From Mucilaginibacter aquaedulcis (GTDB taxonomy: Bacteria; Bacteroidota; Bacteroidia; Sphingobacteriales; Sphingobacteriaceae): 64,000 nucleotides of DNA. The notes below the pieces were generated by a model. It saw only the letters and a list, made by a program, of their open reading frames with translations. It was not told the DNA's origin and made no database searches. Shown piece after piece: positions 44,125 to 54,318 of the stretch (positions within the stretch are counted from its first letter, which is position 1; every line of letters begins with the position of its first letter). The DNA lies in NCBI RefSeq assembly GCF_030409325.1, contig NZ_JAUFPR010000008.1, forward strand, positions 1-64,000, written 5' to 3'. Both the position numbers and the translations under genes were made by a program.

Positions 44125-45081
44125 GTGAAGCCATCTGAGTTCAAATATCTGATCAATCGTTATCTAAATCGGGAAGCCGATAACTATGAACGTGAATTAA
44201 TTGATGTATGGTACCAATCATTTGACGAGCAGGGCGAAGAACTATCCTACCAGAAAGAGCAACAGTTAAAGGCCGAAATGCATGACAAGATAAAACATGT
44301 TTGGCATGGTTCGGCAAAGCACGTAAAATTATTTCCTGTTTTTAAATACGCGGCAATTGCGGCAACCATATGTATTGCGGCGTTCATTGGCTTTCATAAA
44401 TATTTTACCAAGCCAGGTAAGCAGGCACAAGAAAATTATTTATCCATAAATACCGGCACCCGCGAGGTGAAAAAAGTGGAACTGCCCGATGGTTCGGCAG
44501 TGTGGCTCAATGCAAATAGCCATATCCGCATTAGTGATCATTTTCAGAAACAACAGCAACGATACGTTTACCTTGATGAAGGGGAAGCTTTTTTTTCGGT
44601 TAAAAAAAATCCTAAAAGGCCGTTCATCGTATTTACCAAATCAATCAGTACACGCGTTTTAGGAACTTCGTTCAACATCAATTCTTATAACACATTGCAT
44701 AAAGCAATTGTAACTGTAGCAACCGGACGTGTTCAGGTTAGCACCAAAGCTAAAGTGCTGGCTGTTGTAACCCCTGGCCTGCAGATCAACTACGCCATCG
44801 TTACCGGGAAATACCAGGTAGATAAATCAGATGCTGGTCAGGCCCAATCCTGGAAAAACGGGCAAACCATCCTTAACCAGGCCAACTTTGATGAGCTTGC
44901 ACTGATTATCAAAAACGTGTATGGCGCGCAGCTCATCAGCCAAAACAAAGCGGCTGCACATTACAAATACAACTTACATATTAATACCACCCACACCCTT
45001 GATGAAACCATGAAGATCATCTGTTCTGTTCATCAAAATACTTTTAAAAGGAGGAACAACAATGAGGTAATTATTTACTAA
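44125..45081 (+). CDS. FecR-family anti-sigma factor
   Basis: The 318-residue protein uses a GTG start. A cytoplasmic N-terminal part (about 1-70) is followed by one membrane helix (FKYAAIAATICIAAFIGFH). The periplasmic FecR domain has GTREVKKVELPDGSAVWLNA and VLGTSFNINSY, and the STN-like tail NVYGAQLISQNK follows. It transmits the signal from the outer-membrane receptor to the sigma factor. Confidence 0.9.
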   Translation: MKPSEFKYLINRYLNREADNYERELIDVWYQSFDEQGEELSYQKEQQLKAEMHDKIKHVWHGSAKHVKLFPVFKYAAIAATICIAAFIGFHKYFTKPGKQAQENYLSINTGTREVKKVELPDGSAVWLNANSHIRISDHFQKQQQRYVYLDEGEAFFSVKKNPKRPFIVFTKSISTRVLGTSFNINSYNTLHKAIVTVATGRVQVSTKAKVLAVVTPGLQINYAIVTGKYQVDKSDAGQAQSWKNGQTILNQANFDELALIIKNVYGAQLISQNKAAAHYKYNLHINTTHTLDETMKIICSVHQNTFKRRNNNEVIIY

Positions 45082-45098
45082 TTAATAAAAAAATGAAA

Positions 45099-45124
45099 AA
45101 GCCGGCCTGCAGCAGATCCGGCTT
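45099..45124 (+). terminator. weak hairpin between fecR and susC
   Basis: AAGCCGG pairs with CCGGCTT 17 bases after the fecR stop. No T-run follows, so partial termination or attenuation is more likely than a full stop. Confidence 0.4.
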
Positions 45125-45205
45125 CATACAATGGCTGTGTTAAGTTGGACCCTTAGCAGCTATTGCCTTAGTTATCATTATAAATTTCACTAAGTAATCA
45201 AAAAT

Positions 45206-48200
45206 ATGAAAAAAAAGCCACGTCGCTTGAATAAAGCAACGCGTACAACTATTATTGTTTTCTGCCTGCTTTTTGCAGGTTTAGGCCAGCTGTTTGCCGA
45301 AGCCCTTAACGGCATATTTGAAACACGAATCAGCCTTGCCTTTAAGAATGAAACCTTAGCACATGCTATTAAAAAAATAGAACAACAAACTAAAGTGGAG
45401 TTTGCCTATGATCCGGATTTCCTGGGCTTACAAAAACTACTGGTTAAAGAAGGTCGTTTTACCGATGAACGTTTAGATGTTGTTCTCAAAGCTTTATTAC
45501 AAAATACAGATATCGCTTTTAAGGAAGAGATAAAAGGTACTATTACCCTGTATAAAAAATCAAACTCAGCTAAAATAGCCTTTGGCAAAATATCGGGCCG
45601 TGTTGTTGATGAAAAAGGAGAGCCTTTGCCCGGAGCTACGGTAAGGCTTAATGAAATAAACAAAGCTATCCAGACAAATCCCGATGGTTCATTTTCAATT
45701 GAGGCCGATCCGGGTGTTTATACCATGCTGGTAAGTTTTATTTCGTACCAAACTTACCGCGTACCCGGTGTTAAAATTGTTGCCGGCGAAACCATTACTT
45801 TGGGCAACATAACCCTGGTGGCCGAATCTGGTAGTTTAAATGAAGTGGTGGTAGTAGGTTATGGTACACAGAAAAAAGAAAACCTTACTGGTGCTGTTGA
45901 TCAGGTTACTTCAAAAGTTTTGGAAAACCGGTCGTTGCCGAACCTTACCCAGGGCTTGCAAGGGGTAATCCCCAACCTTAATCTGGTGCCTTTGGATGGT
46001 AAGCCTATTCAATCGCCCAGCTTTAACGTGCGTGGTACAACATCAATTGGTCAGGGAGGTAATGCATTGGTATTAATTGACGGTGTCGAGGGCGACCCAA
46101 GCCGTATTAACCCCAGCGATGTGGCCAGTGTATCGGTATTAAAAGATGCATCGTCTTCGGCTATCTATGGGGCAAGGGCGGCTTTTGGTGTTATCCTTAT
46201 CACTACCAAGAGCCCGGCTAAAGAAAAAACAAGTATCACTTATTCTTTTAACCAGTCCTTCAAAAGCCCTACTACCGTTCCGCAGCTGGTAACCAACGGT
46301 TACACGTTTGCCAAAATGTTTAACGAAGCCTGGACAGCGGCCAACAACTATTCGCAAACTCCGCAGAACATCAATAAAACGGTAAAATTTTCGCCAGAAT
46401 ACCTGGCCGAATTAAAACGTCGCGATGCCGATCCTTCTTTACCCAAAGTTGAGGTTAACCAGAATGGCGAATACGTGTATTACGCTAATACGGATTGGTA
46501 TAAAGAACTTTATAAAAACCATAATGCCTCAAGAGAGCATAACCTTGCCATTTCAGGTAACAGCGGCAAGTCTGATTTCCTGATTACCGGAAGGTACTTT
46601 GCGCAGGATGGTTTATTCCGTTACAATTCTGACGATTACAGTATTTATAACTTAAGGGCTAAGGGATCATTGCAGGTATTCCCATGGTTGCGCATTTATA
46701 ACAATGCCGACTACTCTAACATGAAATACCATAACCCATTAAACGTTGGTGAAGGCGGTAGTATTTGGAGAAACCTTGCCGATGAAGGCCATACTGTTGC
46801 TCCAATGTTTAACCCGGATGGCACTTTAACCTACTCAGCCGCTTATACCGTAGGCGATTTTGTATATGGTAAAAACGGTATTAATTTCGATAACAGGGTA
46901 TTTCGCAATACGGCAGGTTTTAACGCATCTTTTCTTGATGATGTTTTCAGAGTAAAAGGTGACTTTACTTTCCAGAACACGGATAATAACCAAGATCGTA
47001 AACGCGTACCAGTGCCTTACAGCCGCAAACCAGGGGTAATTGAGTACGTAGGTACCAACTATAACGATCTTGAAAACCTGAACCAGCGTACCCAATACGT
47101 AGCCACCAATACATACGGCGAATTTGAGCCAAAGTGGAGCCAGGATCATCACTTTAAGGCATTGGCAGGTTTTAACTATGAGCAGTCGACATTTAAAAAG
47201 TTAGATTTGGTACGTAACGGCCTTATTTTCCCTGATGCTACAGATATTAACCTGGCTCTTGGTCAATCTATCACTACCGCTGGTGGATACGACAGATGGG
47301 CGGTTATGGGGGGCTTTTATCGTTTAAATTATTCGTACAAAGACAGGTATCTGGTAGAGGCAGATGGTCGTTATGATGGTTCTTCAAAATTCCCTTCTGA
47401 TCAGCGCTACGCATTTTTTCCTTCAGTATCTGCAGGATGGAGAGTTACCAACGAGCCTTTCTGGACAATGTCAAAAAATATTATTTCTGATTTAAAGATC
47501 AGGGCATCATACGGATCTTTAGGGAACGGAAGTATCAAATCATATGCTTTTCAGGAACAATTCAGCATCAGGCAATCAAACCGTGTTTTGAACGGCGTAC
47601 GCCCGCAAATCACCAATCAGCCGGGTGTATTGCCTGATGGATTAACCTGGGAAACTGCAAACGTTCAAAACTTAGGTGTGGATTTGGGCTTGTTGGGTGG
47701 CCGTTTAACCGTTAGTGCCGATGGATACATCCGCAAAACCAAAGATATGTTTACCGTAGGTAATACCTTGCCTGCGGTATTTGGTACAAGTGTACCTAAG
47801 GGTAACTATGCCGATATGAAAACTCAGGGTTGGGAGGTAACCATTGCCTGGAGAGATAAATTTGACGTAGGTGCTAAACCGTTTAATTATGGATTTAGGG
47901 CAACCCTGGCCGATTATCAATCAACTATTACCAAATACAATAACCCTGATAAAAACCTGAGTGACCCTAATAAGAGCTTAACAGATCAGATTTATTATGT
48001 GGGTGAAAAAGTAGGCGAGATATGGGGATTTGTAACAGATGGATATTTTAAATCGGCAGCTGATATTGCTAATTCGCCAAAACAAAACCTGATTAAAGCC
48101 TCTGGTGCCAGCGATCTGCTTCCCGGCGATATCAAGTTTAAGGACCTGAATGGTGACGGCGTAATTGATTACGGTAACCAAACCGTAAATAAACCCGGCG

Positions 48201-48769
48201 ATCGTAAAATTATCGGTAACAATACCCCACGCTATACTTTTGGTTTTGGTATGGATGCCGACTGGAACAGCTTTTTCTTCTCGGCCTTTTTCCAGGGTGT
48301 TGGCAAACGTGACTGGTATCCTGGTTCGGAAGCCGATTATTTCTGGGGACAATACAACCGCCCGTACAACAAGATACCTGTATCGCAGCTGGATAAGATC
48401 TGGTCAGAGAGCAATCCAAACGCTTACTTCCCAAGATATCGCGGATATTCTGCGCAGAATGGATCGAACGAACTTGCTCAGGCACAAACCAAGTATTTAC
48501 AAAATGCGGCTTATGTGCGGTTAAAAAATATCCAGTTAGGTTATCACCTGCCTTTAAGCCTCATCAAAAGGATAAAATTGGGAGATGCCAGGGTATTTGT
48601 ATCAGGTGAAAACTTATGGACATGGTCGCCTTTGTATAAGATCACCAAAGATATTGACCCGGAAAGTATCAACGGATCTGACAGGGTTTTAACAGATGGT
48701 ACCAGTGGTAATGGTAATAACTACCCAATACTAAAAAGCATAACCCTGGGTATCTCAGCAACCTTTTAA
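45206..48769 (+). CDS. SusC/RagA-family TonB-linked outer-membrane transporter with STN domain
   Basis: The 1187-residue transporter has, in order: a signal segment (to about residue 32), a secretin/TonB short N-terminal (STN) domain at about 40-110 that contacts FecR, a carboxypeptidase-like regulatory domain (ISGRVVDEKGEPLPGATVRL), and a TonB box/plug beginning LNEVVVVGYGTQKKENLTGA. The conserved IDGVEGDPSRINPSDVASV and SSAIYGARAAFGVILITTK follow, then the barrel. The STN domain and upstream fecI-fecR make it a signalling receptor. The substrate is unknown. Confidence 0.95.
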   Translation: MKKKPRRLNKATRTTIIVFCLLFAGLGQLFAEALNGIFETRISLAFKNETLAHAIKKIEQQTKVEFAYDPDFLGLQKLLVKEGRFTDERLDVVLKALLQNTDIAFKEEIKGTITLYKKSNSAKIAFGKISGRVVDEKGEPLPGATVRLNEINKAIQTNPDGSFSIEADPGVYTMLVSFISYQTYRVPGVKIVAGETITLGNITLVAESGSLNEVVVVGYGTQKKENLTGAVDQVTSKVLENRSLPNLTQGLQGVIPNLNLVPLDGKPIQSPSFNVRGTTSIGQGGNALVLIDGVEGDPSRINPSDVASVSVLKDASSSAIYGARAAFGVILITTKSPAKEKTSITYSFNQSFKSPTTVPQLVTNGYTFAKMFNEAWTAANNYSQTPQNINKTVKFSPEYLAELKRRDADPSLPKVEVNQNGEYVYYANTDWYKELYKNHNASREHNLAISGNSGKSDFLITGRYFAQDGLFRYNSDDYSIYNLRAKGSLQVFPWLRIYNNADYSNMKYHNPLNVGEGGSIWRNLADEGHTVAPMFNPDGTLTYSAAYTVGDFVYGKNGINFDNRVFRNTAGFNASFLDDVFRVKGDFTFQNTDNNQDRKRVPVPYSRKPGVIEYVGTNYNDLENLNQRTQYVATNTYGEFEPKWSQDHHFKALAGFNYEQSTFKKLDLVRNGLIFPDATDINLALGQSITTAGGYDRWAVMGGFYRLNYSYKDRYLVEADGRYDGSSKFPSDQRYAFFPSVSAGWRVTNEPFWTMSKNIISDLKIRASYGSLGNGSIKSYAFQEQFSIRQSNRVLNGVRPQITNQPGVLPDGLTWETANVQNLGVDLGLLGGRLTVSADGYIRKTKDMFTVGNTLPAVFGTSVPKGNYADMKTQGWEVTIAWRDKFDVGAKPFNYGFRATLADYQSTITKYNNPDKNLSDPNKSLTDQIYYVGEKVGEIWGFVTDGYFKSAADIANSPKQNLIKASGASDLLPGDIKFKDLNGDGVIDYGNQTVNKPGDRKIIGNNTPRYTFGFGMDADWNSFFFSAFFQGVGKRDWYPGSEADYFWGQYNRPYNKIPVSQLDKIWSESNPNAYFPRYRGYSAQNGSNELAQAQTKYLQNAAYVRLKNIQLGYHLPLSLIKRIKLGDARVFVSGENLWTWSPLYKITKDIDPESINGSDRVLTDGTSGNGNNYPILKSITLGISATF

Positions 48770-48807
48770 CTGCCAAACAATAATTTGAACATTTTAAACT
48801 ATTAAAT

Positions 48808-50607
48808 ATGTTTATCCAACGTATAAAATCAATCAAAACTTATTTATACATCTGCCTTATAGGCTGTATTGCGGTAAGTTGTAAAAAACTGGATCAGGTT
48901 CCGCAAAGTACTGCTACAGGGGCTGCCGTATTTGGCAGTATCAGCGGTCTGGAACTTTATACCAGCTCATTCTATAATATTTTACCTAATGCCGATACCA
49001 TACCGGTATTTCGTGCAGATGCTACTGCCGATTTTGCAGCCAGAACTTCTTATCCTGACTTTTTAAGGCCCGGGTTTTTTGATGCCAGGCAAAGTTCGGG
49101 CTGGGACTGGAGAGATCTGCGCAACTTTAATTACTTTATACAAAACTGTAATAACCCGGCCATATCACTTGCTCAGCGCCAGCATTACATTGGTTTAGCC
49201 CGCTTTTTCAGGGCCTGGTTTTATTTTGATAAAGTAAAACGCTTTGGAGATGTTCCATGGATAAGTAAGCCTATAGCCATAAATGATCCGGCGCTGTTTA
49301 ATGGCCGCGATTCAAGAACACTTGTTATTGACTCCGTTATTGCCGATTTGGATTATGCCTGCAAGTATATCACCACCAATGATAATACACGCAGTCTGAT
49401 CACCAAGTATGTTGCTTACGCTTTTAAATCAAGGGTATGCTTGTTTGAAGGTACATTCAGAAAATACCATGATGAGTATAAGTTGCAAGGCTCTGTCAAT
49501 GCTTTACTTAGCCAGGCTGCTGATGCTGCCCAGAAAGTAATGACCGAAGGCGGCTTTAGCCTGAATACAGCCGGAGGCTCTGATAAAGCTTACAGGCAAT
49601 TATTCATATCACAGGCACCGATTGCTTCTGAAGATATTCTGACCTCGGTGGTTGACCCAGCCCTGGGCATATTCAGCGATGCTAACTGGTATTGGACAAG
49701 TGCTACTTATGGCGATAGGGTAAGTTTAACCCGTACTTTTGTAAACACCTATCTTAATATTGATGGTACCCCTTTTACAAATAAAGCAGGTTATCAAACC
49801 ATGACCTTTAACCAGGAGGTAAAAGGCAGGGATATGCGTTTGCAGCAAACCATCAGAATGGGTAGCTACCAGCGCTTAAACGGCGGAGCACCCGAAGCAG
49901 CACCGCCTGTATTTTCATATACCTACACAGGTTACCAACCTATGAAATGGACTCAGGATGATGTATCATTAGATGGTGGTAAAAAGAATACCAACTCGAT
50001 GCCGCTTATCCGTTACGCCGAAATTTTGTTAAATTATGCAGAGGCCAAGGCCGAGCTGGGTACATTAACTGATGGCGACTGGAACCAAACCGTTGGTGCC
50101 TTACGCAGGCGTGCAGGCATAACCGGTAACACATCTTCAAAACCGGTTGTTATTGATCAGTATCTGCAAACTAATTATTTCCCGGCCATTTCTGATCCTT
50201 CTGTTCTGGAGGTGAGGAGAGAGCGCGGAATTGAACTGGCACTTGAAGGCTTCAGGTTTTATGACTTGGTACGCTGGAAACGCGGTCCGTTGATGGATCA
50301 GGTTTGGAATGGTTTTTACGTGCCTGCGCTTGATGTACCAATGGATTTGAATGACGATGGTGTATTGGATGTATGCTTTTATAAAGTTATGCCGGCCAAC
50401 CCGGTAAAAGGAGTAACCTATGTTAACGTGGCCGAAACTATTAGCGGTGGTACACCAAATCCACAACGCTTGGCTCATGATACTTATGGCGAATTAACCT
50501 GGTTAACTACCGTGCCTAAAAAATGGGATGATAAATTTTATCTTTACCCCATACCAGAAACCGATAGATTACTGAACCCTAAACTGGGCCAAAACCCTGG
50601 TTGGTAA
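48808..50607 (+). CDS. SusD/RagB-family surface lipoprotein
   Basis: The 599-residue lipoprotein has lipobox Cys25 (IAVSC), then SusD TPR-like helices (LARFFRAWFYFDKVKRFGDVPW) and the C-terminal signature RYAEILLNYAEAKAELG and VRRERGIELALEGFRFYDLVRW. It is the surface lid that captures substrate for the SusC channel 38 bases upstream. Confidence 0.95.
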   Translation: MFIQRIKSIKTYLYICLIGCIAVSCKKLDQVPQSTATGAAVFGSISGLELYTSSFYNILPNADTIPVFRADATADFAARTSYPDFLRPGFFDARQSSGWDWRDLRNFNYFIQNCNNPAISLAQRQHYIGLARFFRAWFYFDKVKRFGDVPWISKPIAINDPALFNGRDSRTLVIDSVIADLDYACKYITTNDNTRSLITKYVAYAFKSRVCLFEGTFRKYHDEYKLQGSVNALLSQAADAAQKVMTEGGFSLNTAGGSDKAYRQLFISQAPIASEDILTSVVDPALGIFSDANWYWTSATYGDRVSLTRTFVNTYLNIDGTPFTNKAGYQTMTFNQEVKGRDMRLQQTIRMGSYQRLNGGAPEAAPPVFSYTYTGYQPMKWTQDDVSLDGGKKNTNSMPLIRYAEILLNYAEAKAELGTLTDGDWNQTVGALRRRAGITGNTSSKPVVIDQYLQTNYFPAISDPSVLEVRRERGIELALEGFRFYDLVRWKRGPLMDQVWNGFYVPALDVPMDLNDDGVLDVCFYKVMPANPVKGVTYVNVAETISGGTPNPQRLAHDTYGELTWLTTVPKKWDDKFYLYPIPETDRLLNPKLGQNPGW

Positions 50608-50626
50608 AAACTTTAAACACAAAAAA

Positions 50627-51466
50627 ATGAAACTAAAACACACCCTGCTGGTGGCTTTAGGAACGTTGCTTTCCTTTTATGCCCATGCTCAAAACCTTAT
50701 TGTGGGCACTTATAACCTGCGTTATGCAAACGCGCGTGATACAGGTAATATGTGGGTTAACCGCGCACCTATCATCGCATCGTTGATTCGTTTTCATGAT
50801 TTCGACGTTTTTGGTACCCAGGAAGGTTTGCTGAATCAGCTGCAGGATATCAATGCCGCCTTGCCGCAATATGAACGCTATGGTTTAGGCCGAGATGATG
50901 GTAAGGATGCCGGCGAACATTCGGCCATCTTCTTTAAAAAAGAGAGGTTTAAATTATTAAACAAAGGCGATTTCTGGTTGTCGCAAACACCTGAAAAACC
51001 ATCATTGGGATGGGATGCTACCTGCTGTAACCGCATATGCTCATGGGTTTACCTGCAGGATAAACTAACCAAAAAGAAGTTTTACTTTTTCAATGCCCAT
51101 TATGACCATCAGGGAAAAGTGGCCCGTGAAGAAAGCAGCAAGCTGATTTTGGACAAAATTAAAACCATAGCAGGCAAAGAGCCAGCGATATTCACTGGTG
51201 ATTTTAACGGATCGCATGAAAGCAGCTGGTATCAGCGTGTGGCAACGTCAGGTATTATGTTTGATACTTATACCAAAGTGGAGCACCCTTATGCCAATAA
51301 TGCTTCGTTCAACGGTTTCAGGAACTCTGTTCCGGGGACCGAGATCATTGACCACGTTTTTGTTAGCCCGGCTTTTAATGTAAAGCGCTGGGGGATATTA
51401 ACAGACACTTATCATGGTAAGTTCCCGTCAGATCATTTCCCTGTTTTGGCAGAGGTAGCTTTATAA
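50627..51466 (+). CDS. exported endonuclease/exonuclease/phosphatase-family phosphodiesterase
   Basis: The 279-residue EEP-fold enzyme has a signal peptide (cleavage near AHAQ). Metal and catalytic residues appear in TYNLRY (N30), GTQEG (E66), FNAHYDHQG, FTGDFNGS, DHVFVSP and the terminal SDHFPVLAEV. It likely cleaves phosphodiester or phosphomonoester bonds outside the cytoplasm. It is 19 bases after susD and ends at a strong terminator, so it is the only enzyme of this uptake locus. Confidence 0.9.
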   Translation: MKLKHTLLVALGTLLSFYAHAQNLIVGTYNLRYANARDTGNMWVNRAPIIASLIRFHDFDVFGTQEGLLNQLQDINAALPQYERYGLGRDDGKDAGEHSAIFFKKERFKLLNKGDFWLSQTPEKPSLGWDATCCNRICSWVYLQDKLTKKKFYFFNAHYDHQGKVAREESSKLILDKIKTIAGKEPAIFTGDFNGSHESSWYQRVATSGIMFDTYTKVEHPYANNASFNGFRNSVPGTEIIDHVFVSPAFNVKRWGILTDTYHGKFPSDHFPVLAEVAL

Positions 51467-51487
51467 ACGATAGCCCATATTAATTCA

Positions 51488-51520
51488 AAAACCCGCCTTG
51501 CAAACAGGGCGGGTTTTTAT
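51488..51520. terminator. terminator ending the SusCD locus
   Basis: AAAACCCGCC pairs with GGGCGGGTTTT around a 9-base loop. It also serves dps-converging transcription poorly; the T-run favours the + strand. Confidence 0.85.
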
Positions 51521-51558
51521 TTGGAATTGTGAAAACAGGATGGTTGAAAACCTGTGAA

Positions 51559-52035
51559 TTATTTGGTTACATGGGCTCGTAGCATCCAGGCCATTTCTTC
51601 GTGTTCTTCTAAAAGCTGGGTTAAGTAATCGCTGGTGCCCTGGTCATGATATTTAGAGGCAATAGGATCAATGTTACCCCTTAAAAACTTAATGATACTT
51701 TCATGATCGGCTAATAGCTCTTTGATATAGCCCTGGCTGTTATTACTGTTTTCCAGCTTTTCCGATAAGTGGGTTAGTTGTAAAAATTGGGTTAAGGTGG
51801 CAGGAGCGTAATGGCCTATCTTCCTCATACGTTCCGCTACACCGTCAACCACTTCTTCAAGCTGTTCGTATTGTGATTCAAAAAAAACATGCACTGTATG
51901 AAAGTCTGCACCTTCAATGTTCCAGTGTGCATTTCTTGTTTTGGTGTACAGTACAAATTCGTCTGCCAGTAATTTACCTAATTGGTCCGAAACGGCTTTC
52001 CTGTCCGCTTCATTGATTCCGATGTTAGTTTGCAT
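51559..52035 (-). CDS. dps: Dps-family ferritin-like DNA-protection protein
   Basis: The 158-residue protein has the inter-subunit ferroxidase ligands H37 (NAHWNIEG), H49, D64 and E68 (EEVVDGVAERM). It stores iron and consumes peroxide in a dodecamer. It lies 52 bases downstream of the iron-sulfur fusion gene on the same strand, suggesting a joint iron/oxidative-stress unit. Confidence 0.93.
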   Translation of the reverse strand: MQTNIGINEADRKAVSDQLGKLLADEFVLYTKTRNAHWNIEGADFHTVHVFFESQYEQLEEVVDGVAERMRKIGHYAPATLTQFLQLTHLSEKLENSNNSQGYIKELLADHESIIKFLRGNIDPIASKYHDQGTSDYLTQLLEEHEEMAWMLRAHVTK

Positions 52036-52087
52036 AATTTAATTTTTAATTCTGATTTTATTAAGGTTGTTGTAGTCGTTTTAATGA

Positions 52088-54142
52088 TTAATTTTTATCA
52101 TCAGTAAAATTGTTATACCAATGGGTACCATCACAAAAAGGCTTGTTTTTTGATCCGCCGCAACGGCATAATGTGTAATGCTCGGTTGATGCCCCCTGCA
52201 AAAAATCGGCATCTAATTTTATACTGCCTTTTATGCGGTAAGGGCCGTTTTTTGAAACGGTTATGGTGGGCTGGTTAACAGGTGTTTCGGCCCCGTTATT
52301 TAATTTTGCATCAGTAAAGCTGAAACTAAGGGCACCCGATGGGCATTTTTTGGTTTGCTGAGCTATACGGGGAGCGCTTGCCGCGGTTTGGTCTACAAAA
52401 GGCTCTTTACCAAGCCTGAAAACTTCTGGCAGTTCATCCGTGCAAAATCCAGAATGCTGACATATACCCCGGTTATCACATACTTTATAATCGGCAGTTG
52501 GGTATTCGTCCAGTATGTCAGGAGTTCGTCCGGGTAGTTTCCTGCTGTCAAAACCTATCCGGGCATGCGTCCCATCGCAAAATGGCTTATTGAATGACCC
52601 TCCGCAACGGCACAGGGCCATCTGTGGTTCAGCAGGCAATGCCTCGCCCTTTGAGTTTAGTAAATTACTAACCCCTTTTACAAGGTATGGGCCGTTTAGT
52701 GAGGGATAAATTTCAGGGGCAGGTGAATGTTCCAATTTGGTAAACTCACTTTTAGGATCTGTCTTTTGCCGCTGCGCTGTTTTCCTGATAAAAAGCTCAG
52801 AAAGTGCCTGTAGGGCGGCCGATGCTTCTTTAACTTCAACCGGGGCTATTGCTTTCTCAGCCAGTTCTGTTGCCTCTTTTGCGAGGTTAAAAAGCCGCTC
52901 AGAAAAAAATATCCATGCAGAATCCTTATGCGGTAACAGATTTATATCCCTGTTGTAGCCAAAGCCTGGGCCGGCCGTTAATGAGGTATTAGTTGGATCG
53001 CCAAGCGGCATTTTAGCCAGGGCCTCACCCATAGGGCGGATAACCGTAGTCATAAGTCGTAAAGTAGCACGCGACAGCATTTCCAATTCCTCTTCAGTTT
53101 CATCGTTATGGGCAAAAAAGCGGAGCAGCATTTGCAGCATGGTGTCATAACTCATATTAAAGATATCTGCGGCGCAGTGGGTATCTTCATCAAGGATGAG
53201 GGTGCCGCCTGTAGTATCATCATAAAACCTGGTCATGGGGTTAGCTGCTGTTTTCCTGACAGGATCAAACACCGTATTATTTTTCAATGCCTTTTCTGTT
53301 TCGGTTATCAACTGTGTTCTGATGGTATCGAAGATCTGGAAATGACAATCAGGATGGGCCTGTGTTGGGGCTTCGCCCTGTTCAACAATCATTTCAATAG
53401 CTTGCAGGGCCGAAGCTCTGTTCACGATAGGAATTAATTTGCCGCCAAGGTCAACAAAACGCGCGTTAGCCTGTGCCTCGGGTGGGCCGATAAATAAAAG
53501 ATCCTCTGGGATGCATTTAAAACCTGATGCAATTTTGTTGTAGAACTCTCCAACCGTTTTAAAATCTACCTCATAGGGTTCCTGGAATTTAAAGGCCTCG
53601 GCACCGAAACGTGCTACCAATTCAGGTTCGGCCCGGAACTGTCTTGGTGTTAGTTCCGATATATCTAACTCCTGCGCCTGGATCACTTTAGTACGCAGTG
53701 CATCATATTGGGTAAATAAATCGGCTTCCAGCACACCTTCCTCGGGTAATTCAAATATTACAAAACGCTCAATTGTTGCAAGAGAAAATGGCTCGAGCGT
53801 TAATTTAATGCCGAATGGGAAGGCCGAAACAGGCAAGGGAAAATTCGTTCTGCGAAAGTTTGGTGCACCACCAATCGCGGTTAACATATTATTAACCTGG
53901 GCAAGGTGCAGCATCTCCTCAACCGCCACGGCGGCCAGCTTCCTTTTCCAGGTTTTTACCATCAGTAATTGATCTTCGGTCAATCCTCCTTCGTCAATGC
54001 TCGACTTTAATGAATAGGCAGCATATAGATAAACACAGGCCAGGCCGTGTTCTAATTCGGAAGCTCTCGACAGCAAATAAATGAGTTCCTCCCTGCTTTC
54101 TACTTCTTTAACCACAGGCACATTTTGAGTTGGATTATTCAT
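52088..54142 (-). CDS. ferritin-like / CDGSH / Fer4-like / CDGSH fusion protein
   Basis: The 684-residue protein joins four modules. An N-terminal ferritin-like (VioB/iminophenylpyruvate dimer synthase type) domain has ligands in ELEHGLACVYLY (E31, H32) and VEEMLHLAQV (E75, E76, H79). A first CDGSH iron-sulfur motif follows (CRCGGSFNKPFCDGTH, about residue 505-520). Next is a divergent 4Fe-4S mono-cluster domain (CDNRGICQHSGFC ... KCPSGALSF). A second CDGSH is at the C-terminus (CRCGGSKNKPFCDGTHW). No signal peptide. Likely a cytoplasmic oxidoreductase or iron-sulfur sensor; substrate unknown. Dps follows by 52 bases. Confidence 0.85.
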   Translation of the reverse strand: MNNPTQNVPVVKEVESREELIYLLSRASELEHGLACVYLYAAYSLKSSIDEGGLTEDQLLMVKTWKRKLAAVAVEEMLHLAQVNNMLTAIGGAPNFRRTNFPLPVSAFPFGIKLTLEPFSLATIERFVIFELPEEGVLEADLFTQYDALRTKVIQAQELDISELTPRQFRAEPELVARFGAEAFKFQEPYEVDFKTVGEFYNKIASGFKCIPEDLLFIGPPEAQANARFVDLGGKLIPIVNRASALQAIEMIVEQGEAPTQAHPDCHFQIFDTIRTQLITETEKALKNNTVFDPVRKTAANPMTRFYDDTTGGTLILDEDTHCAADIFNMSYDTMLQMLLRFFAHNDETEEELEMLSRATLRLMTTVIRPMGEALAKMPLGDPTNTSLTAGPGFGYNRDINLLPHKDSAWIFFSERLFNLAKEATELAEKAIAPVEVKEASAALQALSELFIRKTAQRQKTDPKSEFTKLEHSPAPEIYPSLNGPYLVKGVSNLLNSKGEALPAEPQMALCRCGGSFNKPFCDGTHARIGFDSRKLPGRTPDILDEYPTADYKVCDNRGICQHSGFCTDELPEVFRLGKEPFVDQTAASAPRIAQQTKKCPSGALSFSFTDAKLNNGAETPVNQPTITVSKNGPYRIKGSIKLDADFLQGASTEHYTLCRCGGSKNKPFCDGTHWYNNFTDDKN

Positions 54143-54318
54143 GATTGTTTGTTTTGAGATAGGTTATCTGTAACTATTTTAATTTGGGTTTTATACATGA
54201 GTTTAATTAAGCAAAATTATTGAGCGCCCGATATCAAAAGGGGGCCAGAGGGCCATACCCGGGTAATCCAGGTTTACGTCATAAGCCGGACCTTCTTATG
54301 TTATGTCAAAGTAGGTAG

